Source: Bradyrhizobium sp. CCBAU 051011
Lineage (GTDB): Bacteria; Pseudomonadota; Alphaproteobacteria; Rhizobiales; Xanthobacteraceae
Direction: 5' to 3'
NCBI RefSeq assembly: GCF_009930815.1
Contig: NZ_CP022222.1
Span: forward strand, 3,018,501-3,082,500
Length of the DNA: 64,000 nucleotides
In this document: positions 16,457 to 26,058 of the stretch, piece after piece
Numbering within the stretch: position 1 is the stretch's first letter
Layout: each line of letters opens with the position of its first letter
Notes under the pieces: generated by a model
Seen by the model: only the letters and a program-made list of their open reading frames with translations
The model's database searches: none
Told to the model about the DNA's origin: nothing
Program-made: the position numbers and the translations under genes

Positions 16457-19400
16457 TTGAACTACGCCGGCAAATTCGGATCGGGCGATCTCGGCCCTTT
16501 TTCCGGCGCGGATATTGGCCTTGGGGCATCGCTGTCACCGCACGGCCACTTTTCATCTTCCGGCAAGGTCCAGGTCGACAAAGTTTCGACACATGCGCCG
16601 TCGGACGCCATCATCATTTCTGATGCTCATCTGCTCTTCAGCGGCGACTTCAAACGGTCGGGCGTCGACCTGATCCTCTCAAGCGGCGACCGCGAGCTGG
16701 TGCTGCCCGATTACTTCAAGGGCGAGAAGCGCGCCGCGCTCGCATCGCCCGACGGCGCCCACCTGACCGGCGACATCGTCAACGCCCTGGCCGGGCACAC
16801 CCAGTTCGCGCAGGCCGACGGCAGCGCCAGCGTTGCGCCGCAAATGATCGGCCATGTGACGAAGCTCGTCGGCAATGCGACCGCGATCCGCAACGGCGTG
16901 TCGATCATCCTGAACCAGGGCGATACGGTTCACAAAGGCGACGTCGTCCAGTCCGGCTCCGATTCCACGCTCGGCATCACCTTCATCGACGGCACCGTGT
17001 TCGGCCTCGCTTCGAACGCCAGGATGGTGCTGAACGAAATGGTCTACGACCCCAACGGGTCGGACAACAAATCGCTGCTCAGCCTGGTGCAGGGCACGAT
17101 CTCGTTCGTCGCCGGCGCCACCGCCAAGAAAGGCGACATGAAGGTCGACACGCCGGTCGCGACCATGGGCATCCGCGGCACCGCGGTGCTGGTCGAGATC
17201 GACTTCGAGGTGCCCGGGTCGGGCGTCGCGCCGCCGGCGAAATTCCAGGTGCTGGTCGAGCCCGACGGCACCACCGGTTCGTACATCCTGTTCGACAAGA
17301 CCACGCTGACGCCGATTGCGACCGTCAACCGGGCCGGCACGCAGACGATCATCAATGGTCAGGGCGGTGTCAGCTTCCAATCGTCGGTACAGCTATCGCC
17401 CGACGCGCAGAAGATCATCAGCGACGTGTTCTCGCTGAAGTTCACCGACCTGAACAACCCGAACACCAAGCTCACCACCAATTTTACCGACTCGATCATT
17501 CCGGAAACGCTGCTCCTCAAGCTCGCGAGCAACAGCACCGTTCCAGTCACGTTGCAGTTCATCAACGTTCCCGAGAGAATTGTGGCCGAGCGGGATCCGG
17601 CGCCGGTCGAGAAGCCCCCGCGCATTGCTGGCCCGCCGCTGGCGGCAGCGTTTGGCGGCGAGATGACGGAGCTGGCCGATGTCACCGGCAATGCCTCCAT
17701 CAATACGACGTCCGGCGTGGTAAACTACGCCGATATCAACCCCGACGACAGGCCGAGCGTCAGCACGCAGTTTTCCTCATTCACCTATCAGAACGCGCAA
17801 GGCGTCGATGTAAGCGCCACGCTGACCGCGCAGCAACTCGCGGCGATCCAGGCTGTCAAGGTTCCGCTGGTCGTGACGCAGGACCCAAACGGCAAGAACT
17901 ACGGCACGGCGACCTGGACTTACAACGTCGCAGACGGCGCTTTCGACTTTCTCGCCGCTGGCGAGACGCTTAAGCTGACCTACCTGGCACGCGTAGACAC
18001 CAACTACGCGCCCGCCAACGAGACGACGTTCGTGCCGTTCACGATCGTCGTCACCGGCACCAACGACAAGCCGACGATCTCCGCGACCGGCGGCGAGATC
18101 ACGGAGCGGATCGGCACCGGCAACACCACGATCGATGTCGTATCCGGCACCGTCACCTTCGGCGACGTCGACCTGACCGACCGTCCCGTCGTCAGCGTGG
18201 AAATCTCCACGACCGATCCGTTCCGCTATTACGACGCGGAGGGCAACGACGTCACGGCGACGCTGACGCCGGAGCAGTTGGCGGCGATCCAGGCCGTCGA
18301 GGTGCCGCTCAGCGTGGTGCAGGGGGGCGGAAACACCAACAACGGCTCGGCGAGCTGGACCTACAGCATCGAGGACAGCAAGTTCGACTTCCTCGCCAAG
18401 GGCGAGACGCTGGTGCTCAACTATGTCGCCAAAGTCGATGACGGCCATGGCGGCGTCATCACCACGTCGATCACGGTTTCCATCGACGGCGCGGACGTTG
18501 CCGTCTCCGGTACCAACGACCTTCCGACCATCGAGGTGACGTGCGCTGCGTTCCCCGAGCTGTCGAATCCCGGCCAACCGAATCCGACCGGGTCAACGGT
18601 GCTTCATACCGTATCGGGCACCATCGGCTTCACCGACGTCGACTTGACCGACCGCCCGGTGGCTAGCGCGCAGTTCACGTCTTTCTCCTATGCGAATGCG
18701 GCGCACATCGACATCACCCCGTCGCTCACCGCAGCCCAACTCGCTGCGATCGCGAACGTGGATGTACCGCTGATGGTGGTGCAGGCGAGCGGCAATGCCA
18801 ACAACGGTTCGGCAAGCTGGAGTTACAGCGTTGCCGACGGGGCGTTCGACTTCCTCGCCGATGGCGAAATCCTTAACCTGACCTACACTGCAACCGTCGA
18901 TGACGGGCATGGCGGCGTGGTGAGCAAGCCGTTTACCGTCACGGTCACCGGCAGCAACGACACGGCCGAGATCACCAGCGATCCGCAGGCCGCGACGATT
19001 GCGGAAAAGGCCGACACCCACAATTCGACGACGCCGGATACTGCCAGCGGCGCGATCACGTTCACCGATACCGATCTGACCGATACGCATGCGGTCACGA
19101 TCACCGGCGTCGGCGCCTCCGGCGTCATGACCGGCCTCGCCAACGGTACGGTTCAGCTAAGCTGGCTGTCGCTGGGGGCGCTCGCCGATTCCACGGATGG
19201 CGTGCAGGGCTCGAAAACCTGGTCGTTCTCGGCGCCGGATCATTATTTCGACTATCTCGCCGACGGCGAGGCGGTCACGCTGACCTACACGGTGCAGGTC
19301 GATGACCATCATGGCGGCGTCGCGTGGCAGGATGTCGTCGTTACCATCAACGGCAGTAACGACGCACCCGAAATCGCTGGTATCGCGCAGCAGGGCCTCA

Positions 19401-21715
19401 CCGAGCCGACCGGCACCGCGGCGCTGACGACGACGATCCCGGTTACCTTCACCGACCTCGACCTGTCGGATGTCGGCCACACCGCAACCATCACCGACGC
19501 GGTGGCGACCGGCACGACGTCAGGTCTTGCGCTCGACGAGACGGCGCTGATTGCGCTGGTGACGCCGGGCGTGGTGACCAAGGCTGCGGGCTCCTCGGCC
19601 GGCTCGGTCGGCCTGTCGTTCTCAGCCGCCTCGACGGCGTTCGATTATCTGGCGAAGGACGAAGTCCTGACGCTGACCTACACGGTTGCGATCGACGACG
19701 GCGAGGGCGGGACCACGAAGACCTTTGTCGTCACCGTCACCGGCACTGACGACGCGCCGGTGATTGCCAATATCGCGCAAAAGGATTTGACCGAGCCGAC
19801 CGATACGTCGGCGTTGACAGCGACGATTCCGGTGACATTCTCCGACGTCGATCTCAGCGATATCGGTCACACCGCCGCAATCACGAGCGTGATGACATCA
19901 GGCAAGACCGCGGGTCTTGCGCTCGACAATGCGGCGCTGATCGCCCTGGTCGAGCCGGGCACGGTGACCAAGGACGCCGGTTTGTCGTCCGGCTCGGTCA
20001 ATCTGTCGTTCTCGGCAGCCTCGACCGCGTTCAATTACCTGGCCGCCGGCGAGCAACTGACGCTGACCTACACGGTTTCGATCGACGACGGCGACGGCGG
20101 CGTGACGCCGAAGACCTTTGTTGTCACCATCACCGGCACCAACGACGCGCCGGTGATTGCCGATATCGCGCAAAATCACCTGACCGAGCAGACCGGGAGT
20201 TCGCCGCTGACGGCGACGATCCCCGTGACCTTCACCGATGTCGACCTGGCCGACACCGACCACACCGCCGATATCACCGGCGTGGTTGCGTCCGGCACCA
20301 CCACCGGATTAGCGCTCGACAATGCGGCGCTCATCGCTCTGGTCGAGCCCGGCGCGGTGACCAAGAACTCCGGCTCGTCGTCCGGCTCGGTCAATCTGTC
20401 GTTCTCGGCGGCCTCGACCGCGTTCAATTACCTCGCCGCCGGCGAGCAGCTGACGCTCACGTACACGGTCGCGATCGACGATGGCGACGGCGGAACCGCG
20501 TCCAAGGCTTTCACGATCACCGTCACCGGCACCAACGACGCTCCGGTATTCACCGGCACCGATCTCGCGCCGACCTATCAGGCGGGGGACGCGGCGGTCG
20601 CTCTGGCTGGCAGTGTCTCGGCCAGCGATGTCGACAGCAGCAATTACGCCGGCGGATCGTTCACCGCGGCCGTGACGGATGGCGGACACCAGGGCGACAC
20701 ACTCACCATCGCGAACGGCGACCTCATTTCGGTCAGCGGTACCGATATCCTGTACGACGCCGACGGGGCAGCCGGCCCCGCCCACGCCCAGGTTGTCGGA
20801 ACGATTTCGGATTATGATACCAACAGCCTGCAGGTGACGCTGAACGGCAACGCCAGCGATGCGGCCGTCGCCGCGCTGGCGCAGGCGATCGAATTCTCGA
20901 ACGCTACGCCCGACCCTGTCGCCGGCGAGCGCACCGTGACCTTCACGCTCCAGGATAGTGGCGGCACCGCCAATGGCGGACAGGATTCGGCTTATTTCAC
21001 CGCGAAGGTCGAAGTCGAGGCCGCTGCCAATCAGGCCCCGGTCCTGAGCGCCGAAAGCGTCAGCGTTGTGGAGAACGGAGACGACGCAGTTACCACCACC
21101 GTTTTTGACATCAAGTTGTCTGATGACGACCAGGCTTCCGACGTGACGATCACGGCGAGCGCTTTGCACGGCACGCTTTCCTCGGTGGAGGCCGGCAACG
21201 TTTCGGAAATCAATGCCCAGTTTGCCGACGGCATCATTTACACACCGACGGACTACAACGGCGATACTGAGCTGAACGACATCGTCACGGTGACCGCAAC
21301 GGACGCCAATGGCCACAGCGACACCCTGAACTTCGTGTTCCAGCAATCCGGATGGAATGGCGCCACGCTCGAAGGAACGGACGAAAAGGACGTCATCTTC
21401 GCAACTGAGGGCAACGACACGCTGACCGGCTACGCCAAGGCCGATCAGTTTGTATTTGCGCCGGAAGACCAATACGACCCGAGCGCCGATGAGATCACCG
21501 ACTTCAAGCCGGGCGAAGATCATATCGATCTACGCGCGTTCTCCGAGGTGGATTCGTCCAGTATCGAGACGTGGCTCGGTGCCCATGCGACGGCGAGTCC
21601 GACAGATGACGCGGACACGCTGATCACGCTCGAGCACGGCGAAACCATCACCCTCAAGGGGGTCGCGGTCGCCAGCCTGCATGCGAGCGACTTCATCGTC
21701 TCGCCGCATCACTAG
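16457..21715 (+). CDS. Large secreted FecR/VCBS-repeat protein with RTX-type C-terminus
   Basis: 1752 residues, acidic and rich in Thr, Asp and Gly. The only usable start is the TTG at 16457: an in-frame TAG lies at 16442 and the next Met is near residue 129. Residues about 130-300 form a FecR-like domain (the GDVVQSGSDSTLGITFIDGT stretch, then MGIRGTAV). Seven VCBS/cadherin-like repeats follow to about residue 1360, each starting N-D-x-P or similar. The last three are 390-393 base DNA repeats. A further Ig-like stretch precedes one RTX-like nonapeptide region (T-E-G-N-D-T-L-T-G) and a C-terminal type I secretion target domain. There is no N-terminal signal peptide, consistent with type I export, probably by the system at 36219-39277. 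I infer a role in surface adhesion or biofilm. Confidence 0.9.
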   Translation: MNYAGKFGSGDLGPFSGADIGLGASLSPHGHFSSSGKVQVDKVSTHAPSDAIIISDAHLLFSGDFKRSGVDLILSSGDRELVLPDYFKGEKRAALASPDGAHLTGDIVNALAGHTQFAQADGSASVAPQMIGHVTKLVGNATAIRNGVSIILNQGDTVHKGDVVQSGSDSTLGITFIDGTVFGLASNARMVLNEMVYDPNGSDNKSLLSLVQGTISFVAGATAKKGDMKVDTPVATMGIRGTAVLVEIDFEVPGSGVAPPAKFQVLVEPDGTTGSYILFDKTTLTPIATVNRAGTQTIINGQGGVSFQSSVQLSPDAQKIISDVFSLKFTDLNNPNTKLTTNFTDSIIPETLLLKLASNSTVPVTLQFINVPERIVAERDPAPVEKPPRIAGPPLAAAFGGEMTELADVTGNASINTTSGVVNYADINPDDRPSVSTQFSSFTYQNAQGVDVSATLTAQQLAAIQAVKVPLVVTQDPNGKNYGTATWTYNVADGAFDFLAAGETLKLTYLARVDTNYAPANETTFVPFTIVVTGTNDKPTISATGGEITERIGTGNTTIDVVSGTVTFGDVDLTDRPVVSVEISTTDPFRYYDAEGNDVTATLTPEQLAAIQAVEVPLSVVQGGGNTNNGSASWTYSIEDSKFDFLAKGETLVLNYVAKVDDGHGGVITTSITVSIDGADVAVSGTNDLPTIEVTCAAFPELSNPGQPNPTGSTVLHTVSGTIGFTDVDLTDRPVASAQFTSFSYANAAHIDITPSLTAAQLAAIANVDVPLMVVQASGNANNGSASWSYSVADGAFDFLADGEILNLTYTATVDDGHGGVVSKPFTVTVTGSNDTAEITSDPQAATIAEKADTHNSTTPDTASGAITFTDTDLTDTHAVTITGVGASGVMTGLANGTVQLSWLSLGALADSTDGVQGSKTWSFSAPDHYFDYLADGEAVTLTYTVQVDDHHGGVAWQDVVVTINGSNDAPEIAGIAQQGLTEPTGTAALTTTIPVTFTDLDLSDVGHTATITDAVATGTTSGLALDETALIALVTPGVVTKAAGSSAGSVGLSFSAASTAFDYLAKDEVLTLTYTVAIDDGEGGTTKTFVVTVTGTDDAPVIANIAQKDLTEPTDTSALTATIPVTFSDVDLSDIGHTAAITSVMTSGKTAGLALDNAALIALVEPGTVTKDAGLSSGSVNLSFSAASTAFNYLAAGEQLTLTYTVSIDDGDGGVTPKTFVVTITGTNDAPVIADIAQNHLTEQTGSSPLTATIPVTFTDVDLADTDHTADITGVVASGTTTGLALDNAALIALVEPGAVTKNSGSSSGSVNLSFSAASTAFNYLAAGEQLTLTYTVAIDDGDGGTASKAFTITVTGTNDAPVFTGTDLAPTYQAGDAAVALAGSVSASDVDSSNYAGGSFTAAVTDGGHQGDTLTIANGDLISVSGTDILYDADGAAGPAHAQVVGTISDYDTNSLQVTLNGNASDAAVAALAQAIEFSNATPDPVAGERTVTFTLQDSGGTANGGQDSAYFTAKVEVEAAANQAPVLSAESVSVVENGDDAVTTTVFDIKLSDDDQASDVTITASALHGTLSSVEAGNVSEINAQFADGIIYTPTDYNGDTELNDIVTVTATDANGHSDTLNFVFQQSGWNGATLEGTDEKDVIFATEGNDTLTGYAKADQFVFAPEDQYDPSADEITDFKPGEDHIDLRAFSEVDSSSIETWLGAHATASPTDDADTLITLEHGETITLKGVAVASLHASDFIVSPHH
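18062..20533 (+). repeat. Tandem VCBS-coding repeats
   Basis: In-frame units begin at 18062 (453 bases), 18515 (441), 18956 (402), 19358 (390), 19748 (393) and 20141 (393), each at the codons for N-D or D-D. The last three are highly similar at DNA level, which suggests recent duplication or conversion. They are a likely site of copy-number variation and assembly error. Confidence 0.85.
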
Positions 21716-21803
21716 TATGGCCTTTCGCCATTCGCGCTAGACCCTATGCCGGTGCCATGTTCTGGCTTGTCTGGCGCCGCCAGTTGGCGAACAATCGAGA
21801 CCC

Positions 21804-24032
21804 ATGAAGCGACTCCGGGCCTTACCGAGGTGGTTCAAGCGGCGCATCGGCTATGCAAGGCTGCTGTGCCTTTTGCTGCTGATCGGGTTCGCCGCGCTGC
21901 GCGTCGCCGATCCGGCGCCGGTCGAGGAAATTCGTGTCAGGACCTTTGACGCCTTCCAGCGCATCGATCCGCGCAAGAAAACGGCGCGGCCGGTCACCAT
22001 CGTCGATATCGACGACAAGAGCCTCGAGAAGCTCGGGCAGTGGCCATGGCCGCGGACGCGGATCGCAGCGCTCGTCACCGAGCTGACCGAGCTGGGCGCC
22101 GTGGTGATCGCCTTCGACGCGGTGTTTTCGGAGCCCGACCGGCTCAATCCCGCCTTCGCGGCCGATGCGATCCCGCAGCTTGACGAGGAGACCCGCGCCA
22201 AGCTGCGTTCATTACCGAGCAACGACCAGATATTCGCCGATGCGATCCGCAAGTCGCGCGTCGTGCTCGGCGAGTCCGGCCTGCCGGAGGAAATCACGGC
22301 CCTCGACAAGACGCTGCCGGTCACCGGGCTCGCGATGCTGGGCGAGGAGCCGCAACGCTTCATGTTCGAGTTTCCCGGCCTTCTGCGCAACGTCCCGGTG
22401 CTGGAGCATGCCGCCGCCGGGCGCGGTCTGTTCACCATCAAGCCGGAGCGCGACGGTATCGTGCGGCGGGTGCCGATGATCATGCAGGCTCAGGGCCAGA
22501 CGATGCCCTCGCTGACCTTCGAGATGCTCCGCGTCGCCACCGGCTCCGGCACCATCCTGATCAAGGCCGAGAAGGCCGGCATCAAGAGCCTCGGCATCAG
22601 GGGCGTCCAGATACCGACCGATCATAACGGCCAGCTCTGGGTTCACTATGCCCGCAACGACGCCTCGATCTACGTTCCTGCCGTCAACGTGCTGGAAAAG
22701 AACGTCGCGCCCGACATGATTGCGGGCAAGCTGGTGCTGATCGGCACGTCGGCGGTCGGCCTCAACGACATCAAGACCACGCCGGTGTCGCGCGCCATGC
22801 CCGGGGTTGAGATCCATGCCCAGGTGCTGGAGAGCGCGCTGACAGGCGCGGTGATCTCGCAGCCGATCTACGGCATCGTCCTCGAATTTACGGCGGCGAT
22901 GTTGTTCGGGCTGCTGGTGATTGCGTTCGCGCCGCTGTTCGGTCCGATCTCGCTGGTCATCGTCGGCGGTGCGTTTGCAACCGTTCTGGTCGGAACATCA
23001 GCGTATTTCTACGCGCAGCACCGCTTGCTGATCGATTTCACCTATCCCCTGATGTCGACTACCGCGATCTATCTTACGCTGATCTTTTCCTCCTTCGTGC
23101 GCGAGCAGGCCCAGCGGCGGCAGATACGTTCCGCTTTCGGCCAGTATCTGTCGCCGGCGCTGGTCGAGCAGCTCGCGCAGTCGCCAGAAAAGCTGGTTCT
23201 CGGCGGCGAGGAGCGCGAGATGACCATCATGTTCTCCGACATGCGCGGCTTCACCTCGATCTCGGAGACCTACAAGAACGATCCACAGGGCCTCACCGCG
23301 CTGATGAACCGTTTCCTCACGCCGCTGACCAACGCGATTCTCGATCGCAAGGGCACCATCGACAAATACATGGGCGATGCCATCATGGCGTTCTGGAACG
23401 CGCCGCTGGACGACAAGCATCACGAGCTCAACGCCTGCGAGGCGGCGCTCGACATGCTGGAGCGCGTCGACGAACTCAACGAGGCGCGCGAGCAGGAGGC
23501 CAAGGAAGAGGGGCGTCCGTTCATTCCGCTCAATGCCGGCATCGGGCTCAATACCGGCATCTGCGTGGTCGGCAATATGGGCTCCGACCAGCGCTTCGAC
23601 TATTCGGTGTTCGGCGACAGCGTCAATCTGGCCTCGCGCCTCGAGGGGCAATCGAAGGAATACGGCTTTCCGATCATCGTCGGCTCCAGGACCGCGCTGG
23701 CGGTCAAGGACAAGTTCGCCATCCTCGAACTCGACTTCATCATGGTGAAGGGCAAGAAGGAGCCGGAGGTGATTTACGCCATCGCCGGCCGCGAGGACAC
23801 CGCGCAGTCCGGCCGCTTCCAGCGCCTGCGCAACCTGACCATCGAGATGCTCGCCTGCTACCGCACCCGCGATTGGGACGGCGCGCTGGCCGCGATCGAG
23901 CGCGGCCGCAAGACCGACGAGGCAAATTCGCTGGAGCTGCTCTACAATTTGTACGAAGCCCGGATTCGCAACTATCTCGAAAACCCGCCGCCGGAAGACT
24001 GGAATGGCGCATTTGCGCTGCTGACGAAGTGA
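21804..24032 (+). CDS. CHASE2-domain adenylate/guanylate cyclase
   Basis: 742 residues. An N-terminal membrane segment (about 18-35) is followed by a periplasmic CHASE2 sensor (about 40-330, with VTIVDIDDKSLEKLGQWPWP), about three membrane helices (345-430) and a class III cyclase domain (about 465-670). Metal Asp479 (F-S-D-M-R-G-F) and Asp525 (M-G-D-A-I-M), transition-state Asn608 and Arg612 (S-V-N-L-A-S-R), and base-recognition Lys649 and Asp605 are all present. The Lys/Asp pair favours ATP, so cyclic AMP is the likely product. A C-terminal helical tail follows. It lies 88 bases after the VCBS gene on the same strand and may be co-expressed. A perfect CRP-type site is found at 43778 in this window. 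Confidence 0.9.
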   Translation: MKRLRALPRWFKRRIGYARLLCLLLLIGFAALRVADPAPVEEIRVRTFDAFQRIDPRKKTARPVTIVDIDDKSLEKLGQWPWPRTRIAALVTELTELGAVVIAFDAVFSEPDRLNPAFAADAIPQLDEETRAKLRSLPSNDQIFADAIRKSRVVLGESGLPEEITALDKTLPVTGLAMLGEEPQRFMFEFPGLLRNVPVLEHAAAGRGLFTIKPERDGIVRRVPMIMQAQGQTMPSLTFEMLRVATGSGTILIKAEKAGIKSLGIRGVQIPTDHNGQLWVHYARNDASIYVPAVNVLEKNVAPDMIAGKLVLIGTSAVGLNDIKTTPVSRAMPGVEIHAQVLESALTGAVISQPIYGIVLEFTAAMLFGLLVIAFAPLFGPISLVIVGGAFATVLVGTSAYFYAQHRLLIDFTYPLMSTTAIYLTLIFSSFVREQAQRRQIRSAFGQYLSPALVEQLAQSPEKLVLGGEEREMTIMFSDMRGFTSISETYKNDPQGLTALMNRFLTPLTNAILDRKGTIDKYMGDAIMAFWNAPLDDKHHELNACEAALDMLERVDELNEAREQEAKEEGRPFIPLNAGIGLNTGICVVGNMGSDQRFDYSVFGDSVNLASRLEGQSKEYGFPIIVGSRTALAVKDKFAILELDFIMVKGKKEPEVIYAIAGREDTAQSGRFQRLRNLTIEMLACYRTRDWDGALAAIERGRKTDEANSLELLYNLYEARIRNYLENPPPEDWNGAFALLTK

Positions 24033-24042
24033 TGCGCTAACG

Positions 24043-24130
24043 CGTCATGCGCGGGCTTGACCCGCGCATCCATCGATCTTCAGATGAATCTTTCGAAGTG
24101 GCTGGATTGCCGGGTCAAGCCCGGCAATCC
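24043..24130. repeat. Intergenic palindrome, TCATGCCCGGG family (copy 1)
   Basis: Inverted repeat with arms GTCATGCGCGGGCTTGACCC and GGGTCAAGCCCGGCAAT around a variable centre. Related copies lie at 33470-33560 and 60418-60510. It sits between two convergent genes. Confidence 0.75.
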
Positions 24131-24137
24131 AGCAAAT

Positions 24138-24227
24138 CGTAGGGTGGGCAAAGCGAAGCGTGCCCACCATTTTCTTGTTGCGTGCCGATGGTGGGCACGG
24201 CGCTAGCGCGCCTTTGCCCACCTTACG
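24138..24227. repeat. Intergenic palindrome, GTGGGCA family (copy 1)
   Basis: The arms CGTAGGGTGGGCAAAGCG... and ...CGCCTTTGCCCACCTTACG enclose inner arms CGTGCCCACCAT and GATGGTGGGCACG. Related copies lie at 40295, 43672 and 46942. It directly follows the TCATGCCCGGG copy. Confidence 0.75.
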
Positions 24228-24233
24228 ATTCCC

Positions 24234-25847
24234 TTATTCCAGCCCGATCTGCGTCAGATCCTGGAACCAGTGCTGCGCCTGCACGAACTTCTTCACCTTC
24301 GGCGACAGCGCGTGCGGGTTGGTGTCGTGCACCACCCAGACCAGCGTGGCGTCGTCGACGATCGCTGCATGCGCCTGCGCCAGCAGTTCGTCCTGCTTGG
24401 CGACGTCGAACGTCTGCTTGGCCTCGTCGATCAGCGCGTCGACCTTCGGGCTCTTGTAGCCGCCCCAGTTGACGCCGACCGGCGCAATCTGCCCGGAGTG
24501 GAAGAAGCGCACGATGGCATAGAGCGGATCCGAGGTGACATAGGCGATGTTGTTGGAGGTGATGTTCGCATTCATCTCGTCGGCCGCGCCCTTGCGCCAC
24601 GCCGTGTACAGTGTTTCGAGCTCGACCACTTTGAAGTCGATCTCGATGCCGATTTCCTTAAAGCTCTGCTGCAGGAATTCGTTCATCGGCAACGACAGCA
24701 TCTGCCCGGTGCCGCCCTGCGCGATGATGAAAGTCGTCTTCAGCGGCTTCTCCTTCGAGTAGCCCGCTTCTTGCACCAGTTTCCTCGCCGCCGCGACATC
24801 GTACTTCAGGTCAAAGGACGGCTTGCCGAACCAGGGGCTCGACGGGTCGACTTGGCCCTTGGCGGGCTTTGCCAATCCGTTCATGAGGCCAACCACCGCA
24901 TCGCGATCGATCGCGAGGTTGAGCGCCTTGCGGAGGCGAATGTCGGTCCAGGGCGAGCCGGGCAGTACGCTCAGATGATAATTCCAGACATGCGGCGTGA
25001 CGTTGTCGACGATCTTCATGCCGGCGGATTTGAGCTGCGGCACTGCATCGGGCGCCGGCGTTTCGATCAGATCGACCTGGCCGGCCAACAGCGCATTGGT
25101 GCGCGTCAGCGCCTCCGGCATCGGGATCAGCACGATCTTGTCGGCCTTCGGAAGACGCTTCCTGTCCCAATAGTCGGCGTTCTTGGTCAGCTCCGCGAGC
25201 TCACGCGGGACGAGTTTTGTGAGCTTGAACGGCCCGGTGCCCGAGGGCTGACTGGCAAATTTGTCCCAGTCCTTGCCGAGCTTTTCATATTGCGCGGGGC
25301 TCGAGACCAGGAACCAGAGCATCTGGTATGGGAAGAAGGAGTCGACGGTCTTGGTCGTGATCTCGATCGTGTCGTCGTCGACCTTGGCGTAGCTGGCGAC
25401 CGAGGGCAGGCGGGTCTTCACCTGCGCGCTCTGTCGCTTGTCGAACTGCGGTGCCTTGTCGTTGAGCACCTTGTCCAGATTCCAGATCACCGCGTCGGCA
25501 TTGAACTCGCTGCCGTCGTGAAATTTGACGCCCTTGCGCAGGGTAAAGCGCCACTTCTTCTTGTCTGAATCGTCGACCTTCCATTCGGTTGCCAGCCCCG
25601 GCACCAGCTTGCCCGGCCGGTCCGACACGTCCATCTCCCAGGCGACCAGCGGATCGTAGATCGTATAGGCCGAAAACTGGTAGGCGCCGGCGCCGCGGTC
25701 GGGCTGGCCGGTGGTCAGCGGAATGTCCGCCATCGAAATGCCGTAGCGCACAACGGTCTCCGCCTGCGCCGAAATCGTGGGCAAGCCAAGAGGGAATCCG
25801 AGGGCTATTGCCGCGGCAGCAAGAAGCATCGAATATCGGGTGCGCAT
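24234..25847 (-). CDS. Peptide-type ABC transporter substrate-binding protein (SBP_bac_5), first paralogue
   Basis: 537 residues with a Sec signal peptide (cleavage about residue 29, A-Q-A-E). It is a periplasmic binding protein of the dipeptide/oligopeptide/nickel class, with the family stretch PGLATEWKVDDSDKKKWRFT and the motif GVKFHDGSEFNADAVIWN. It is a clear paralogue of the divergent gene at 26059. The permease and ATPase genes lie only on the other side, so this protein probably serves the same transporter with a different ligand. The ligand is unknown. Confidence 0.9.
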   Translation of the reverse strand: MRTRYSMLLAAAAIALGFPLGLPTISAQAETVVRYGISMADIPLTTGQPDRGAGAYQFSAYTIYDPLVAWEMDVSDRPGKLVPGLATEWKVDDSDKKKWRFTLRKGVKFHDGSEFNADAVIWNLDKVLNDKAPQFDKRQSAQVKTRLPSVASYAKVDDDTIEITTKTVDSFFPYQMLWFLVSSPAQYEKLGKDWDKFASQPSGTGPFKLTKLVPRELAELTKNADYWDRKRLPKADKIVLIPMPEALTRTNALLAGQVDLIETPAPDAVPQLKSAGMKIVDNVTPHVWNYHLSVLPGSPWTDIRLRKALNLAIDRDAVVGLMNGLAKPAKGQVDPSSPWFGKPSFDLKYDVAAARKLVQEAGYSKEKPLKTTFIIAQGGTGQMLSLPMNEFLQQSFKEIGIEIDFKVVELETLYTAWRKGAADEMNANITSNNIAYVTSDPLYAIVRFFHSGQIAPVGVNWGGYKSPKVDALIDEAKQTFDVAKQDELLAQAHAAIVDDATLVWVVHDTNPHALSPKVKKFVQAQHWFQDLTQIGLE

Positions 25848-26058
25848 GATTTAAGCTCCATCGGGCGGGGGGTAGAGCTAAAAAATGCAAGCTTGGTGCC
25901 AAATGGAGCATGGAACGCGCGCGTGGATGCGCACTCTACAGGGAGTTGTGCGGCCAATGGCCCCTAGCCAATCGCCTGCCCTCGCACCAGCCTTGGCACA
26001 GGCGTTGCATACCTTTGCATAAGAATTAGTCACCCAAGTCGAGAAGGGATTGCTGCAT

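Noticed and set aside
16457..17400. LapG cleavage motif (TAAG-type) in the N-terminal part of the VCBS protein
   Set aside because: No exact motif was found there; the A-A-G strings seen lie in later VCBS units and look structural.
20309..21523. 404-codon ORF antisense to the VCBS gene
   Set aside because: It covers the repeat-coding part on the other strand and has only the mirrored repeat pattern.
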